64,000 bases of DNA from Pollutiaquabacter sp046052345. GTDB lineage: Bacteria; Bacteroidota; Bacteroidia; AKYH767-A; 2013-40CM-41-45. This document shows, piece by piece, positions 44,604 through 52,853 of this stretch. Below the pieces are notes generated by a model. That model made no database searches. It saw nothing but the letters and a program-made list of their open reading frames with translations, and was not told the DNA's origin. The stretch is from NCBI GenBank assembly GCA_046052345.1, contig JBJOMN010000001.1, positions 1 through 64,000 of the forward strand, written 5' to 3'. The translations under genes were made by a program, and so were the position numbers. How positions within the stretch are numbered: the first letter of the stretch is position 1; every line of letters starts with the position of its first letter.

Positions 44604-45821
44604 ATGCGTATCGCAGTCATCGGGGCAGGAGCAGCCGGATTTTTTGCAGCCATCACTGCAAAAAACCGTCGTCCGGAAACGGAAGTGGTGCTGTTGGAAG
44701 CCGGTTCTAAGGTGCTTTCAAAAGTCAGGATCAGCGGCGGAGGACGCTGCAATGTGACGCACGCCTGCTTCGATCCGAAGGAGTTGTCCGCCAATTATCC
44801 CCGCGGCTCGAAGGAGCTTCGGCAAGCTTTCAGCCGGTTCATGTCGGGCGATACGGTAGCCTGGTTCGAAGAACGCGGTGTCGCTTTGAAGACAGAGCCG
44901 GACGGCCGGATGTTTCCTGTCACCGACGATTCCGCAACCGTTATAGACTGTCTGGTCGGCGCAGCCGAAAGGGCAGGAGTCCTGCTGCGAAAGGAATATC
45001 CTGTGAAGCGGATAATCCCGACCGATGCGGGTTTTCTATTGGCAGGTCCTGCGGAAAAAGAAGAACACTTCGACAGGGTGCTTATTGCCACAGGTGGCCA
45101 TCCGCGCAGGGAGGGTTTTGAGTGGATTGAGAAGCTGGGGCATACGGTTGTCAGCCCTGTACCTTCCCTGTTCACTTTCAATCTCCCTTCCGAACCCCTG
45201 ACCGGTCTGATGGGGCTTAGCATGCCTTCCGCCCGTATTTCCCTCCCCGAGCTTCGTTTACAGGCTACCGGACCCTTGCTGATCACCCATTGGGGACTCA
45301 GCGGCCCTGTGATTCTCAAACTAAGCGCTCTTGCGGCGCGGCCGCTGGCAGAAAGGAAATACGATTTCAAGGTGTATATTGATTGGAACAACAGCGGAAC
45401 AGCAGATGAGATGCGGGAGCATTTGGCAGGGTTCAGGAAATCGAACAGCAGTTCGCATGTTTCGTCAGCCCCGCCTGTTCCGATGCCGCGCCGGCTCTGG
45501 ACCTTTTTGCTGGAGCGTTCAGGTGTCCGACAGGGGTTGAACTGGTCGGATCTTCGTAAGGAAGAGACAGAGGCGATTGTGAGGGTAATGGTCGACGATG
45601 GCTACCACGCCCGTGGCAAGACGACGTTCAAGGAGGAATTCGTGACCTGCGGCGGAGTATCCCTGAAGGAGGTCGATTTCCGGACCATGGAAAGCAAGGT
45701 CGTGCCCGGACTTTTTTTCGCGGGAGAGGTGCTGGATATCGACGGGCTGACCGGCGGCTTCAATTTCCAGGCGGCCTGGACGACCGGATATATTGCAGGA
45801 ACTTCCATGGTTTCCGACTGA
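44604..45821 (+). CDS. BaiN/HI0933-family FAD-dependent oxidoreductase
   Basis: This 405-residue flavoprotein opens with the dinucleotide-binding motif MRIAVIGAGAAGFFAAITA. KVRISGGGRCNVTHA marks the HI0933/YhiN/BaiN family, as do HWGLSGPVILKLSALA and the C-terminal GEVLDIDGLTGGFNFQAAW. Members are NAD(P)H-dependent oxidoreductases; BaiN reduces bile-acid intermediates, but most are uncharacterised, so no substrate is proposed. It is divergent from mutS2 over an 86-base gap; TTAATTTG at 44575-44582 is a poor -7 match. Confidence 0.9.
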   Translation: MRIAVIGAGAAGFFAAITAKNRRPETEVVLLEAGSKVLSKVRISGGGRCNVTHACFDPKELSANYPRGSKELRQAFSRFMSGDTVAWFEERGVALKTEPDGRMFPVTDDSATVIDCLVGAAERAGVLLRKEYPVKRIIPTDAGFLLAGPAEKEEHFDRVLIATGGHPRREGFEWIEKLGHTVVSPVPSLFTFNLPSEPLTGLMGLSMPSARISLPELRLQATGPLLITHWGLSGPVILKLSALAARPLAERKYDFKVYIDWNNSGTADEMREHLAGFRKSNSSSHVSSAPPVPMPRRLWTFLLERSGVRQGLNWSDLRKEETEAIVRVMVDDGYHARGKTTFKEEFVTCGGVSLKEVDFRTMESKVVPGLFFAGEVLDIDGLTGGFNFQAAWTTGYIAGTSMVSD

Positions 45822-45897
45822 GACACCATGACCGCTAACCCACAAATCGTCTAGGATAACTTGATTTATTGTCCGAAACATGGCACGGATTGTGCCG

Positions 45898-45905
45898 TAT
45901 CTTTG
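45898..45905 (+). promoter_or_regulatory. TATCTTTG -7 box for ctpA
   Basis: An exact TAnnTTTG match 18 bases before ATG 45924. It lies downstream of an in-frame ATG at 45861, which is therefore unlikely to be the start. Confidence 0.6.
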
Positions 45906-45923
45906 AATACACATCATTTCGAC

Positions 45924-47534
45924 ATGTCTTTCACGCTCAGAAAAATATCCCGGTATTTCCCGGTACTCGTTTTCTCCTTGCTCCAGGGAACCTTCGTTTA
46001 CGCGCAGCAGGCGCCCGCATCCGGGAAGCTGGATTATGCCCTGCAGATCCTAAAAATGACCTACGTCGACACGGTCAATGAAAAGCAGCTTACGGACGAG
46101 GCTCTGCGTGCCATGCTCAAGCAGCTCGATCCGCACTCGGTCTATATCCCCTTGGAGGAGTTGCGCGAAATGAACGAGCCCCTGGTAGGCAAGTTCGAAG
46201 GAGTCGGTGTGCAGTTCAATATCCACGACGATACCATCATGGTCACTATGCCGATTCCCGGCGGCCCTTCGGAAAAACTGGGTATCCGTGCCGGTGATCG
46301 CATCGTCAGGATAGACGGTGAGAACGTAGCCGGTGTGAAGATCACCAACAATGACGTGTTCAAGAGGTTGCGTGGGCCGAAGGGTACGAAAGTGAATGTT
46401 TCCATTTTCCGTCGGAATGTTACGGAACTGATAGAATACACCATTGTCCGGGACCAGATTCCGATCTTTTCCATGGATGCCGCTATCATGGTGGCGCCCC
46501 AGATCGGATATATCAAGATTTCGCGTTTTGCAGACTCTACGCCCGAAGAGTTCCGTGCCGGACTGGAAAAGCTGAAAAAGCAGGGAGCTACCAGCCTCGT
46601 GCTTGACTTGCAAGGCAATGGCGGCGGCTACCTGAACCGTGCCGTAGAACTGGCGGATGAGTTTCTTTCCTCCGGAAAGAAGATCGTATTCACTCGTGGC
46701 CGGGCCACCACTCCCGAGGATTACAACTCCACGGCAGTGGGAGGATGGGAGAAAGGCAAACTGGCCGTCCTCATCGATGAATCCTCGGCTTCCGCCAGCG
46801 AAATCGTGTCCGGCGCCATTCAGGATTGGGACCGCGGACTTATCGTCGGCCGACGATCCTTCGGAAAAGGACTTGTACAGAAACCTTACCAACTAAACGA
46901 CGGCTCCATGATGAGGGTCACCGTGGCACACTACTACACGCCTTCCGGGCGCTGCATCCAGAAGCCTTATGTACTAGGGGAGGAGGACGAATACGAGTTG
47001 GATCTCAGCAACCGGTTCAAGCACGGTGAATTGTTCTATGCGGACAGCATTCATTTCTCCGATACCACTAAATACTTCACCTCCCATCAGCGGCTTGTCA
47101 GAGGAGGCGGTGGAATCATGCCGGACATCTTCGTTCCCCTTGACACCAGCAAAAACAGTACGTTCTATTCGGACCTGCTGCGCAAGAATGTCTTCAATGA
47201 TTTTTCGCTCACCTATGCCGACAATAACCGTAACCGCCTCAAACAGCAGTATGCCGATGCGGCCGCATTCAAGTCCGGTTTCGCGATGACCGATGAACTG
47301 ATGAGTGAATTCCTCGAGGCGGCAAAAAAAGCCGGTGTCAAGGAGGATTCGATCGGTTATAAGACCTCCAACGAGGTGATCCGTATGCAGCTGAAAGCCC
47401 TTATCGCCAGGAACCTGTGGGATCTTGAAGCCTATTTTGTCGTCATCAATGAAATGAATCAGCCCCTTCAGCGGGCGATTGCCGCCATCCGCGACAAGAC
47501 CTTTGAGACAATGAAGCTAGGCACGGATAAATGA
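45924..47534 (+). CDS. ctpA: Carboxy-terminal processing protease, S41 family
   Basis: A 536-residue exported serine protease from ATG 45924, which gives a clean signal peptide ending FVYAQ. A PDZ domain lies at about 85-170 (GRAGDRIVRIDGENV-like sequence). The S41 domain has the catalytic Ser in DESSASASEIVSG and Lys in GRRSFGKGLVQ. Such proteases trim C-termini of periplasmic proteins and regulate wall hydrolases. A C-terminal extension of about 130 residues follows the protease domain. The stop overlaps the start of the next gene (ATGA), so the two are probably coupled. Confidence 0.95.
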   Translation: MSFTLRKISRYFPVLVFSLLQGTFVYAQQAPASGKLDYALQILKMTYVDTVNEKQLTDEALRAMLKQLDPHSVYIPLEELREMNEPLVGKFEGVGVQFNIHDDTIMVTMPIPGGPSEKLGIRAGDRIVRIDGENVAGVKITNNDVFKRLRGPKGTKVNVSIFRRNVTELIEYTIVRDQIPIFSMDAAIMVAPQIGYIKISRFADSTPEEFRAGLEKLKKQGATSLVLDLQGNGGGYLNRAVELADEFLSSGKKIVFTRGRATTPEDYNSTAVGGWEKGKLAVLIDESSASASEIVSGAIQDWDRGLIVGRRSFGKGLVQKPYQLNDGSMMRVTVAHYYTPSGRCIQKPYVLGEEDEYELDLSNRFKHGELFYADSIHFSDTTKYFTSHQRLVRGGGGIMPDIFVPLDTSKNSTFYSDLLRKNVFNDFSLTYADNNRNRLKQQYADAAAFKSGFAMTDELMSEFLEAAKKAGVKEDSIGYKTSNEVIRMQLKALIARNLWDLEAYFVVINEMNQPLQRAIAAIRDKTFETMKLGTDK

Positions 47535-48793
47535 GACGTTTCCCGGCAGGTATCTACCGGCTGATACCCTTCATTCTGGTGCTTGCCGCATGGTCGGCAT
47601 CGGCATCCGCAGGCACGGTTCGTTTGGTGTCCTGGAACCTGCTGAACTGGCCGAATGCATCCGACCTGGTCAACGACACCAGTACCCGATGCCCTTATTT
47701 CAGGGCGGTCATGGATTCGTTGAAACCTTCCTTGCTCGTTACGTGCGAAAACCAGTCCACGACCGGCGTACCCTGGTTCCTCCAGCAGGTACTGAATGTC
47801 AACACAAATGCATACCGTCAGGGGGTATATATCCAGGGGGTAGATTCCAACAATGGAATCTTTTATCTGGATTCCCTTTTCACCTTCGTGCGGAACCGGC
47901 CAATACGGACGGCTTTACGCGACATCAGTGAGTTTACCATGTTGTACAAGCCCACAGGAGACACCTTCAGGATATATGCCGTGCATCTAAAAGCCAGTTC
48001 GGGTTCGACGAATGAGCAGTTGCGGGCGGCGGAGGTGGACTCGCTGCGAAAAGTGACGAACGCATTGCCTGCCGGCAGCGATTTCATCGTCTGTGGCGAT
48101 TTCAATATCTACGGAGACTACGAGCCTGCTTATCAGAACCTGGTACGCGATAATCCGGGCGACGACGGAGACTTTGTCGATCCGTTGAATATCACAGGAG
48201 TATGGAACAATCCGGTGTACAGCATATACCATACACAGTCGACCCGTGCCACATCGGTAGGAGGAGGGGCAGGCGGCGGATTGGACGACCGTTTCGACAT
48301 GATCCTGTATTCTAATGCGGTGGCTCAGGCGGGCGGGATGATGTATGTCCCGGGTTCCTGTCAGCCCTTCGGAAACGACGGAAACCATTTCAGCCGTTCC
48401 ATCAATTTCGGAACCAACGGTGCGGTCCCGCAAGCACTTGCGAACGCCCTTTACTATTCTTCCGACCACCTTCCGGTTACCGCCCTCTTCGAGTTCGGTA
48501 CTAATCCGGGAATCGAAGAGTTGGAGTACGGGAGATTCATTTCCCTGTTTCCGAATCCTGTGACGGCAGGATTCCAACTTCGGTCAACCCTTCAGGCTCC
48601 CCTGGAAATGGACTGGAAGATCTTCACAGCGGACGGAAGGCTGCTGGAGGCATCTTCGGTTCCTTTGCATCTTCAACCCGGCGTACCTGTGATGGTGCCG
48701 CTTCAAATAAAAGATATTGAAACGGGCTTGTATCGTTTTGTCGGTTATTTTGATAAAAATATGATAATCAAGAATATAAGCTTTGTTAAATGA
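47531..48793 (+). CDS. Secreted endonuclease/exonuclease/phosphatase-family protein with type A T9SS domain
   Basis: This 420-residue protein has a signal peptide (to about residue 27) and a complete EEP fold: VSWNLLNW, YAVHLKAS, VCGDFNIYGD, DDRFDMIL and SSDHLPV supply the metal and catalytic residues. It should cleave phosphodiester or phosphate ester bonds, such as extracellular DNA, but the substrate is unknown. The last 75 residues are a type A sorting domain (FISLFPNPVTAGFQL, GLYRFVGYF, IIKNISFVK), so it is exported by the type IX system. Its ATG overlaps the ctpA stop by four bases. Confidence 0.9.
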   Translation: MRRFPAGIYRLIPFILVLAAWSASASAGTVRLVSWNLLNWPNASDLVNDTSTRCPYFRAVMDSLKPSLLVTCENQSTTGVPWFLQQVLNVNTNAYRQGVYIQGVDSNNGIFYLDSLFTFVRNRPIRTALRDISEFTMLYKPTGDTFRIYAVHLKASSGSTNEQLRAAEVDSLRKVTNALPAGSDFIVCGDFNIYGDYEPAYQNLVRDNPGDDGDFVDPLNITGVWNNPVYSIYHTQSTRATSVGGGAGGGLDDRFDMILYSNAVAQAGGMMYVPGSCQPFGNDGNHFSRSINFGTNGAVPQALANALYYSSDHLPVTALFEFGTNPGIEELEYGRFISLFPNPVTAGFQLRSTLQAPLEMDWKIFTADGRLLEASSVPLHLQPGVPVMVPLQIKDIETGLYRFVGYFDKNMIIKNISFVK

Positions 48794-48867
48794 AGTTGAT
48801 TCCGGCTTTTTCGGCGGGTAACTTTTTATCTTTTTCGAGGTAAAAAAAACACCTATAAAGGGACCGG

Positions 48868-49434
48868 ATGCCCAGGAAGTCGTCGCTGCTAAAGCCCAAA
48901 GTGGGCGCCTTATTGATCTCAGAACCTTTCAATCCGGATCCCGGCTTCAAGCGTGCTGTGGTGCTGATCAGTCAGCATACACGGAAGGGAACCATCGGAT
49001 TCGTAATCAATAAACCGACACCACTGAAGGTAGCGGAGGCGTTGGATGATTTTCCCGATTTCGACGTTCCTGTTTATTGGGGAGGGCCGCTTAAACTGGA
49101 TTCCATCTATTATATCCACAACCTGGCTGATCTTCCCGGATGCAAGATGATTCTTCCCGGACTTTTTTGGGGCGGCGAATACGATCATCTTAAGGAAATG
49201 ATAGAGTCCGGACAGGTACGGACAAAGGATATCAAATTCATCGCAGGATTCTCTGCCTGGATGCCCGACCAGCTCGAGTCCGAAATTCTTGCAGAAGCCT
49301 GGTGGGTGACGGAGGCGGACGCCTACAGCACACTTATCGAGGAGCCTACCGTAGTCTGGGGAAAAGTGCTGCAGAAGATGGGCCACATCTACGGCATCCT
49401 GAACGACTTTCCGGAAGATCCGGGATTGAACTGA
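48868..49434 (+). CDS. YqgE/AlgH family protein
   Basis: A 188-residue YqgE/AlgH protein (DUF179). Landmarks are GALLISEPFNPDPGFKRAVV, GTIGFVINKPT, VYWGGPL and the later FIAGFSAWMPDQLESE. It is cytoplasmic; the family is widespread but its biochemical role is not settled, with a link to alginate regulation claimed in Pseudomonas. The upstream region is A-rich (GGTAAAAAAAACACC), which may help initiation. It appears to be transcribed on its own. Confidence 0.92.
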   Translation: MPRKSSLLKPKVGALLISEPFNPDPGFKRAVVLISQHTRKGTIGFVINKPTPLKVAEALDDFPDFDVPVYWGGPLKLDSIYYIHNLADLPGCKMILPGLFWGGEYDHLKEMIESGQVRTKDIKFIAGFSAWMPDQLESEILAEAWWVTEADAYSTLIEEPTVVWGKVLQKMGHIYGILNDFPEDPGLN

Positions 49435-49460
49435 ATCTTCCGGGCTTTACGGATTCGATT

Positions 49461-50345
49461 TCACCGGAGGGTGATCGTGACCGACCTGTTCCCGATGGAA
49501 ACAGTGGCTTGGTCGTCACAGTTCCCGCTTCCGAAATCAATGATGCGGGTCGGTTTACCGGAAGGGCTGATTGAAATACTGCCTGCGGTGATCCAACGGC
49601 AGCTGTTGTTTCGGATCAGGGAGGAAATCACCGCAGAGAAGCTCTGGCCGTTCGAGTTGGAGCCCGATCCCGTGCCGTTGATACGATAGACATCGTCCAG
49701 CCAGTTGTTGTTTCCTGCACCGCCTATCAACGTGCGGGTGCGGGTGGAGTTCCAGGTCCTCCAGTTTCCGCCGGAGAACGTGATACGCATGTTCGTAGCC
49801 TGTACATTCCATGCCATGTTGCCTGCATTGTCGGTGCCGGTGTTGGTAATGGTACGTACGCCTTCGATGTGGCGGCCGTCCACATAGAAGGCGTCAAAGG
49901 TCATGACGTGGCTGGAACCGGCGACGAAATAAGCTCCGGTGTAACTGATCAGGATCCTGCCTGCACGGGTACGACCGTCAAGGCCGGTGCAGCCGCTGCC
50001 GAAATCGATCACGATGCTGTTTGCGGAGGTGTCATGCGTGACGGTAGCGCAACCTGTGGATTCAAGAGAACCTGCCGGGGAGGACAAGCGCTGTTCGATG
50101 GAGCCGTCTCCTTGCCAGACTTGTCCCAGCATGTTGTCGGCATCGGTCAGGATGCTTTCGAATTGACCGACTTCCGAGCTCACGGTGTTCCCCAGGTCAT
50201 TATCGTCGTTTTTCTCGCAAGAGAAGACCATCAGGAAAAGGGCGCTGAGCAGCAACAGGGCCAGTGGCGAAAGGAGGAGTTTGTTTTTCACGGGTCGGTT
50301 GGTTTTGAGTGTGCGGGAATGTTTCGTGGATACTGCCATCTGCAA
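49461..50345 (-). CDS. Uncharacterised lipoprotein
   Basis: A 294-residue protein of unknown function. A long basic N-region precedes a strong hydrophobic helix and a lipobox ending at C43 (LFLMVFSCEKND), so it should be lipid-anchored. GTG at 50291 is an alternative start that would give a normal-length signal peptide. The mature part is Ser, Thr, Gly and Asn-rich and probably beta-structured: SGCTGLDGRTRAGRILISYTG, then MAWNVQATNMRITFSGG and a C-terminal strand pair (TRIIDFGSGNCDDQATVSIG). Four or five cysteines sit in short GSGC/GSGNC motifs. It lies alone between convergent yqgE and the end of nfo. Confidence 0.72.
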   Translation of the reverse strand: MQMAVSTKHSRTLKTNRPVKNKLLLSPLALLLLSALFLMVFSCEKNDDNDLGNTVSSEVGQFESILTDADNMLGQVWQGDGSIEQRLSSPAGSLESTGCATVTHDTSANSIVIDFGSGCTGLDGRTRAGRILISYTGAYFVAGSSHVMTFDAFYVDGRHIEGVRTITNTGTDNAGNMAWNVQATNMRITFSGGNWRTWNSTRTRTLIGGAGNNNWLDDVYRINGTGSGSNSNGQSFSAVISSLIRNNSCRWITAGSISISPSGKPTRIIDFGSGNCDDQATVSIGNRSVTITLR

Positions 50346-50392
50346 TTAAGATGCCAAGATGGCGAAAGGTTTAATGGATTCGTACAGTTTTT

Positions 50393-51232
50393 TCAAAGCT
50401 TACGCAAGGCAGTCAGGTTGACGAGGTCCCAGTCGTCTTCTTTTTCAGTTTCAAGGACTTTGGGGACATCCGGGAATTTTCGGAGCATCATCCGGAAAGT
50501 ATCTATGCCTAAGGCGCCATGACCGATATGGTCGTGCCGGTCCACGCGGCATCCTAATTCCCCTTTGGAGTCATTGAGGTGGATGGCGCGCAGATGTCCG
50601 ATACCCACCTTTTCGTCGAACTCCTTCCATGTAGACTCGAAAGCGGTCTTGCTTCGCAGGTCATAGCCTGCTGCAAATGCATGACACGTGTCGAAACATA
50701 CGCCAAGTCGTTTGGATCCGACTCCGCGCAGGATAGCGCCAAGATGCTCGAAGCGGAAACCAATACTGGTGCCCTGTCCGGCAGTATTCTCGATCAGCAC
50801 GCCTGATTTACAGTCGGAGGTCTCCGAAAACACCTCTTTGAGTGCATCTATGACATTTTGAATGGCCTGCTCCTCGCTTTGTCCTTTTGCCGCGCCCGGA
50901 TGCAGGACACAGAACGGCAGTCCCAGGTCGTTGCAACGGCGGACTTCTCCGATCAGCGCGTCAACGGATTTTTTGCGAAGCGCCCGGTCCTCGCTTGCGA
51001 GGTTAAGCAGGTAGGAGCAATGGGAGAACACGGTCTTTACGCCTGAAGCTTTCCAGGCTTTTCGGAATTGTGCAGTGACCTCCTCGTCCAGTTTCTTATT
51101 GATCCATTGGCGCTGGTTCTGGGTGAAGATCTGAAACGTATCTATTCCCAGCTTACCGGCCTCCTCAAAGGAATTATGGAGTCCTCCGCTGATGGAGCAG
51201 TGCACTCCCAACATGCTTTTTGTAGCGGTCAT
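50393..51232 (-). CDS. nfo: Endonuclease IV (AP endonuclease)
   Basis: A 279-residue TIM-barrel zinc enzyme that cuts DNA at abasic sites and removes 3'-blocking groups in base excision repair. Metal ligand motifs are visible: VFSHCSYLLNLAS, FCVLHPGAAKG, VLIENTAGQG, GVCFDTCHAFAAGYD, HLNDSKGELGCRVDRHDHIGHG. Length and motif order are normal. ATG 51232 is chosen because TATCTTCG ends seven bases before it; an ATG at 51250 lies upstream of the predicted transcription start. It is transcribed leftward, away from tRNA-Lys. Confidence 0.95.
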   Translation of the reverse strand: MTATKSMLGVHCSISGGLHNSFEEAGKLGIDTFQIFTQNQRQWINKKLDEEVTAQFRKAWKASGVKTVFSHCSYLLNLASEDRALRKKSVDALIGEVRRCNDLGLPFCVLHPGAAKGQSEEQAIQNVIDALKEVFSETSDCKSGVLIENTAGQGTSIGFRFEHLGAILRGVGSKRLGVCFDTCHAFAAGYDLRSKTAFESTWKEFDEKVGIGHLRAIHLNDSKGELGCRVDRHDHIGHGALGIDTFRMMLRKFPDVPKVLETEKEDDWDLVNLTALRKL

Positions 51233-51239
51233 TTCACAA

Positions 51240-51247
51240 CGAAGATA
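51240..51247 (-). promoter_or_regulatory. TATCTTCG -7 box for nfo
   Basis: On the minus strand TATCTTCG (TAnnTTTG with one change) ends seven bases before ATG 51232. Confidence 0.45.
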
Positions 51248-51408
51248 CACGGATGCCCTGTCTTAAATCTGTACTCAACCTGAGTTTTACAGCGTCGCGA
51301 TTTTCAGGAAAGGAAGTCAACGGATTCGTTTCCGCGTTCTTCCGCAAGACCATTCGGGGTGCGCACAATATTTTTTTTTACAGGGCGTCGGATGTGTTGA
51401 AATTCCCT

Positions 51409-51416
51409 TATTTTTG
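51409..51416 (+). promoter_or_regulatory. TATTTTTG -7 box upstream of tRNA-Lys
   Basis: An exact TAnnTTTG match 83 bases before the mature 5' end of tRNA-Lys, with no protein gene between; the predicted precursor starts near 51420. Confidence 0.5.
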
Positions 51417-51499
51417 CACCCTCGAAAACGGGTAAAGTTTTACGAGCCATTCGCAAAGCTTTCATTTCGAGGATATTAAAACCCGATTGCGTAAAGCAG

Positions 51500-51572
51500 G
51501 ATTCCGTAGCTCAGTTGGTAGAGCAATACACTTTTAATGTATGGGTCCTGGGTTCGAGTCCCAGCGGAATCA
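51500..51572 (+). tRNA. tRNA-Lys (UUU)
   Basis: A 73-base cloverleaf. The acceptor stem pairs GATTCCG with CGGAATC; the D arm is GCTC-AGTTGGTA-GAGC; the anticodon stem ATACA/TGTAT carries loop CTTTTAA, giving anticodon TTT; the T arm is CTGGG-TTCGAGT-CCCAG. The discriminator is A and CCA is not encoded. A strong terminator follows at 51588. Confidence 0.97.
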
Positions 51573-51587
51573 CAAGACAACAACTCA

Positions 51588-51616
51588 AAAGGCCTCCGAA
51601 AGGAGGCCTTTTTTTG
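51588..51616 (+). terminator. Rho-independent terminator after tRNA-Lys
   Basis: AAGGCCTCC-GAAA-GGAGGCCTT is a perfect stem with a GAAA tetraloop followed by a run of T residues, 16 bases after the tRNA. It ends just before the converging gene at 51623 and may serve both directions, since A residues also precede the stem. Confidence 0.9.
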
Positions 51617-51622
51617 TGCCTA

Positions 51623-52780
51623 TCAAAGGATGGGATGGCGAACGAATTCCTTGCTGCGGTCGAAGAGGTATCGGTAGGTCACAAGGATCCTGCTCTTTTC
51701 AGTGCCCAGTGATTCGGCGATGCGGTACATCTTCGGATTGAAGTCCCCGATCCACTGCATTTCGTAACGTTTGTAATTGGTCTTGCTGCGGATCACCGCG
51801 GCGCCCTCCATGATCATGAAACTCTCCACGCCCTTTCCCTGGTGCTCCGGAACGATACCGAATACCATGCCTATGAGTTTGTCGATTTTTCCGGTCCGCA
51901 GGAGGTAGACGAACCGTAATTTCTCCATCCAGCCGAACTTGCCGTCGAATCTGCGGAACAATTGGTTGATATCCGGCAGATTGATCCACATGGCGACCGG
52001 ATCACCGTTATAATAGACGAACCAGACCGCCTTTTCATCGATTACGGGTTTCATGGTCCGGAAAAAACGGCGCACCTGTTTTGATTCCAACGCTTTACCG
52101 CTTCCGTGTTTCACCCATGCTTTGTTGTACACCGTCCGGAAATCCTCGGCGTAGCGGTCGAGCCGGCTCTTACGCAGGTGCTCGGCTTTGTACCCCGGAT
52201 CCTGCTTCACCTGCGCATGCCGTGTGGCGAACTTATCCGCAAGCTGCTGGTCGACGTTCAAGGAGAAACACCACTGCTCGAAATAGGTCTTGAATCCGTA
52301 GTTTTCGAAGAGTTCCCTGTAGTAAGGAGCATTGTAATTCATCTTGTAGGGAACTTCCGGAAACCCTTTCACCAGCAATCCCCACCAGCTGTCCCGTTCG
52401 CCGAAATTCACGGGGCCGTCCATTGCTTCCATGCCACGGTCCGACAACCACCGTTTTGCGGTCTCGAACAACAGGTTAGCGGCACTTTGGTCGTTGATGC
52501 ATTCGAAGAATCCCGTTCCGCCGGTAGGTTGCGGTTCTTTTTTTGAAGTCCGTTCGTTGATGAATACGGCGATCCGCCCGATGGTTTCGCCCTTGCCGTC
52601 CTCCAGCAGAAAGCGCGTGCATTTGCCGTGGCGGAAGAATTTGTTCCTTTCCGGGTCGAAAACCTCTTCAATGTCCTTGTCGAGAGGACGTATCCAGTCC
52701 GGGTCGTTCTTGTAGATTTTCAGAGGAAGGAGAAGGAATTCCTGCCTGTCCTTGTCGCTGCTGACTTCGTGGATGGTCAT
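51623..52780 (-). CDS. GNAT-fold acetyltransferase-like protein
   Basis: A 385-residue cytoplasmic protein. It opens with IYKNDPDWIRPLDKDIEEVFDP and ends with a GNAT-like segment, where VFGIVPEHQGKGVESFMI is close to the acetyl-CoA-binding R/Q-x-x-G-x-G/A loop. A central part (DGPVNFGERDSWWGLLVKG) is shared by a conserved family of unknown function in Bacteroidota and other phyla, as I recall. No substrate can be given. TACATTCG ends seven bases before the ATG, so it has its own promoter. It converges on tRNA-Lys. Confidence 0.82.
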   Translation of the reverse strand: MTIHEVSSDKDRQEFLLLPLKIYKNDPDWIRPLDKDIEEVFDPERNKFFRHGKCTRFLLEDGKGETIGRIAVFINERTSKKEPQPTGGTGFFECINDQSAANLLFETAKRWLSDRGMEAMDGPVNFGERDSWWGLLVKGFPEVPYKMNYNAPYYRELFENYGFKTYFEQWCFSLNVDQQLADKFATRHAQVKQDPGYKAEHLRKSRLDRYAEDFRTVYNKAWVKHGSGKALESKQVRRFFRTMKPVIDEKAVWFVYYNGDPVAMWINLPDINQLFRRFDGKFGWMEKLRFVYLLRTGKIDKLIGMVFGIVPEHQGKGVESFMIMEGAAVIRSKTNYKRYEMQWIGDFNPKMYRIAESLGTEKSRILVTYRYLFDRSKEFVRHPIL

Positions 52781-52787
52781 CGTATCA

Positions 52788-52795
52788 CGAATGTA
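52788..52795 (-). promoter_or_regulatory. TACATTCG -7 box for the GNAT-like gene
   Basis: On the minus strand TACATTCG (TAnnTTTG with one change) ends seven bases before ATG 52780. Confidence 0.4.
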
Positions 52796-52818
52796 CGCAA
52801 CTGACGGAAAAAGGGGTG

Positions 52819-52845
52819 AAAAAAAAGACCGCCGTATGGCGGTCT
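52819..52845 (-). terminator. Rho-independent terminator after dnaA
   Basis: On the minus strand AGACCGCC-ATAC-GGCGGTCT forms a perfect 8-bp stem followed by a run of T residues, nine bases after the dnaA stop. It separates dnaA from the GNAT-like gene. Confidence 0.9.
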
Positions 52846-52853
52846 CGGGAGTG

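Noticed and set aside
46050..46892. Leftward 280-codon open frame inside ctpA
   Set aside because: Mirror of ctpA codons with no domain; ctpA catalytic motifs lie on the other strand.
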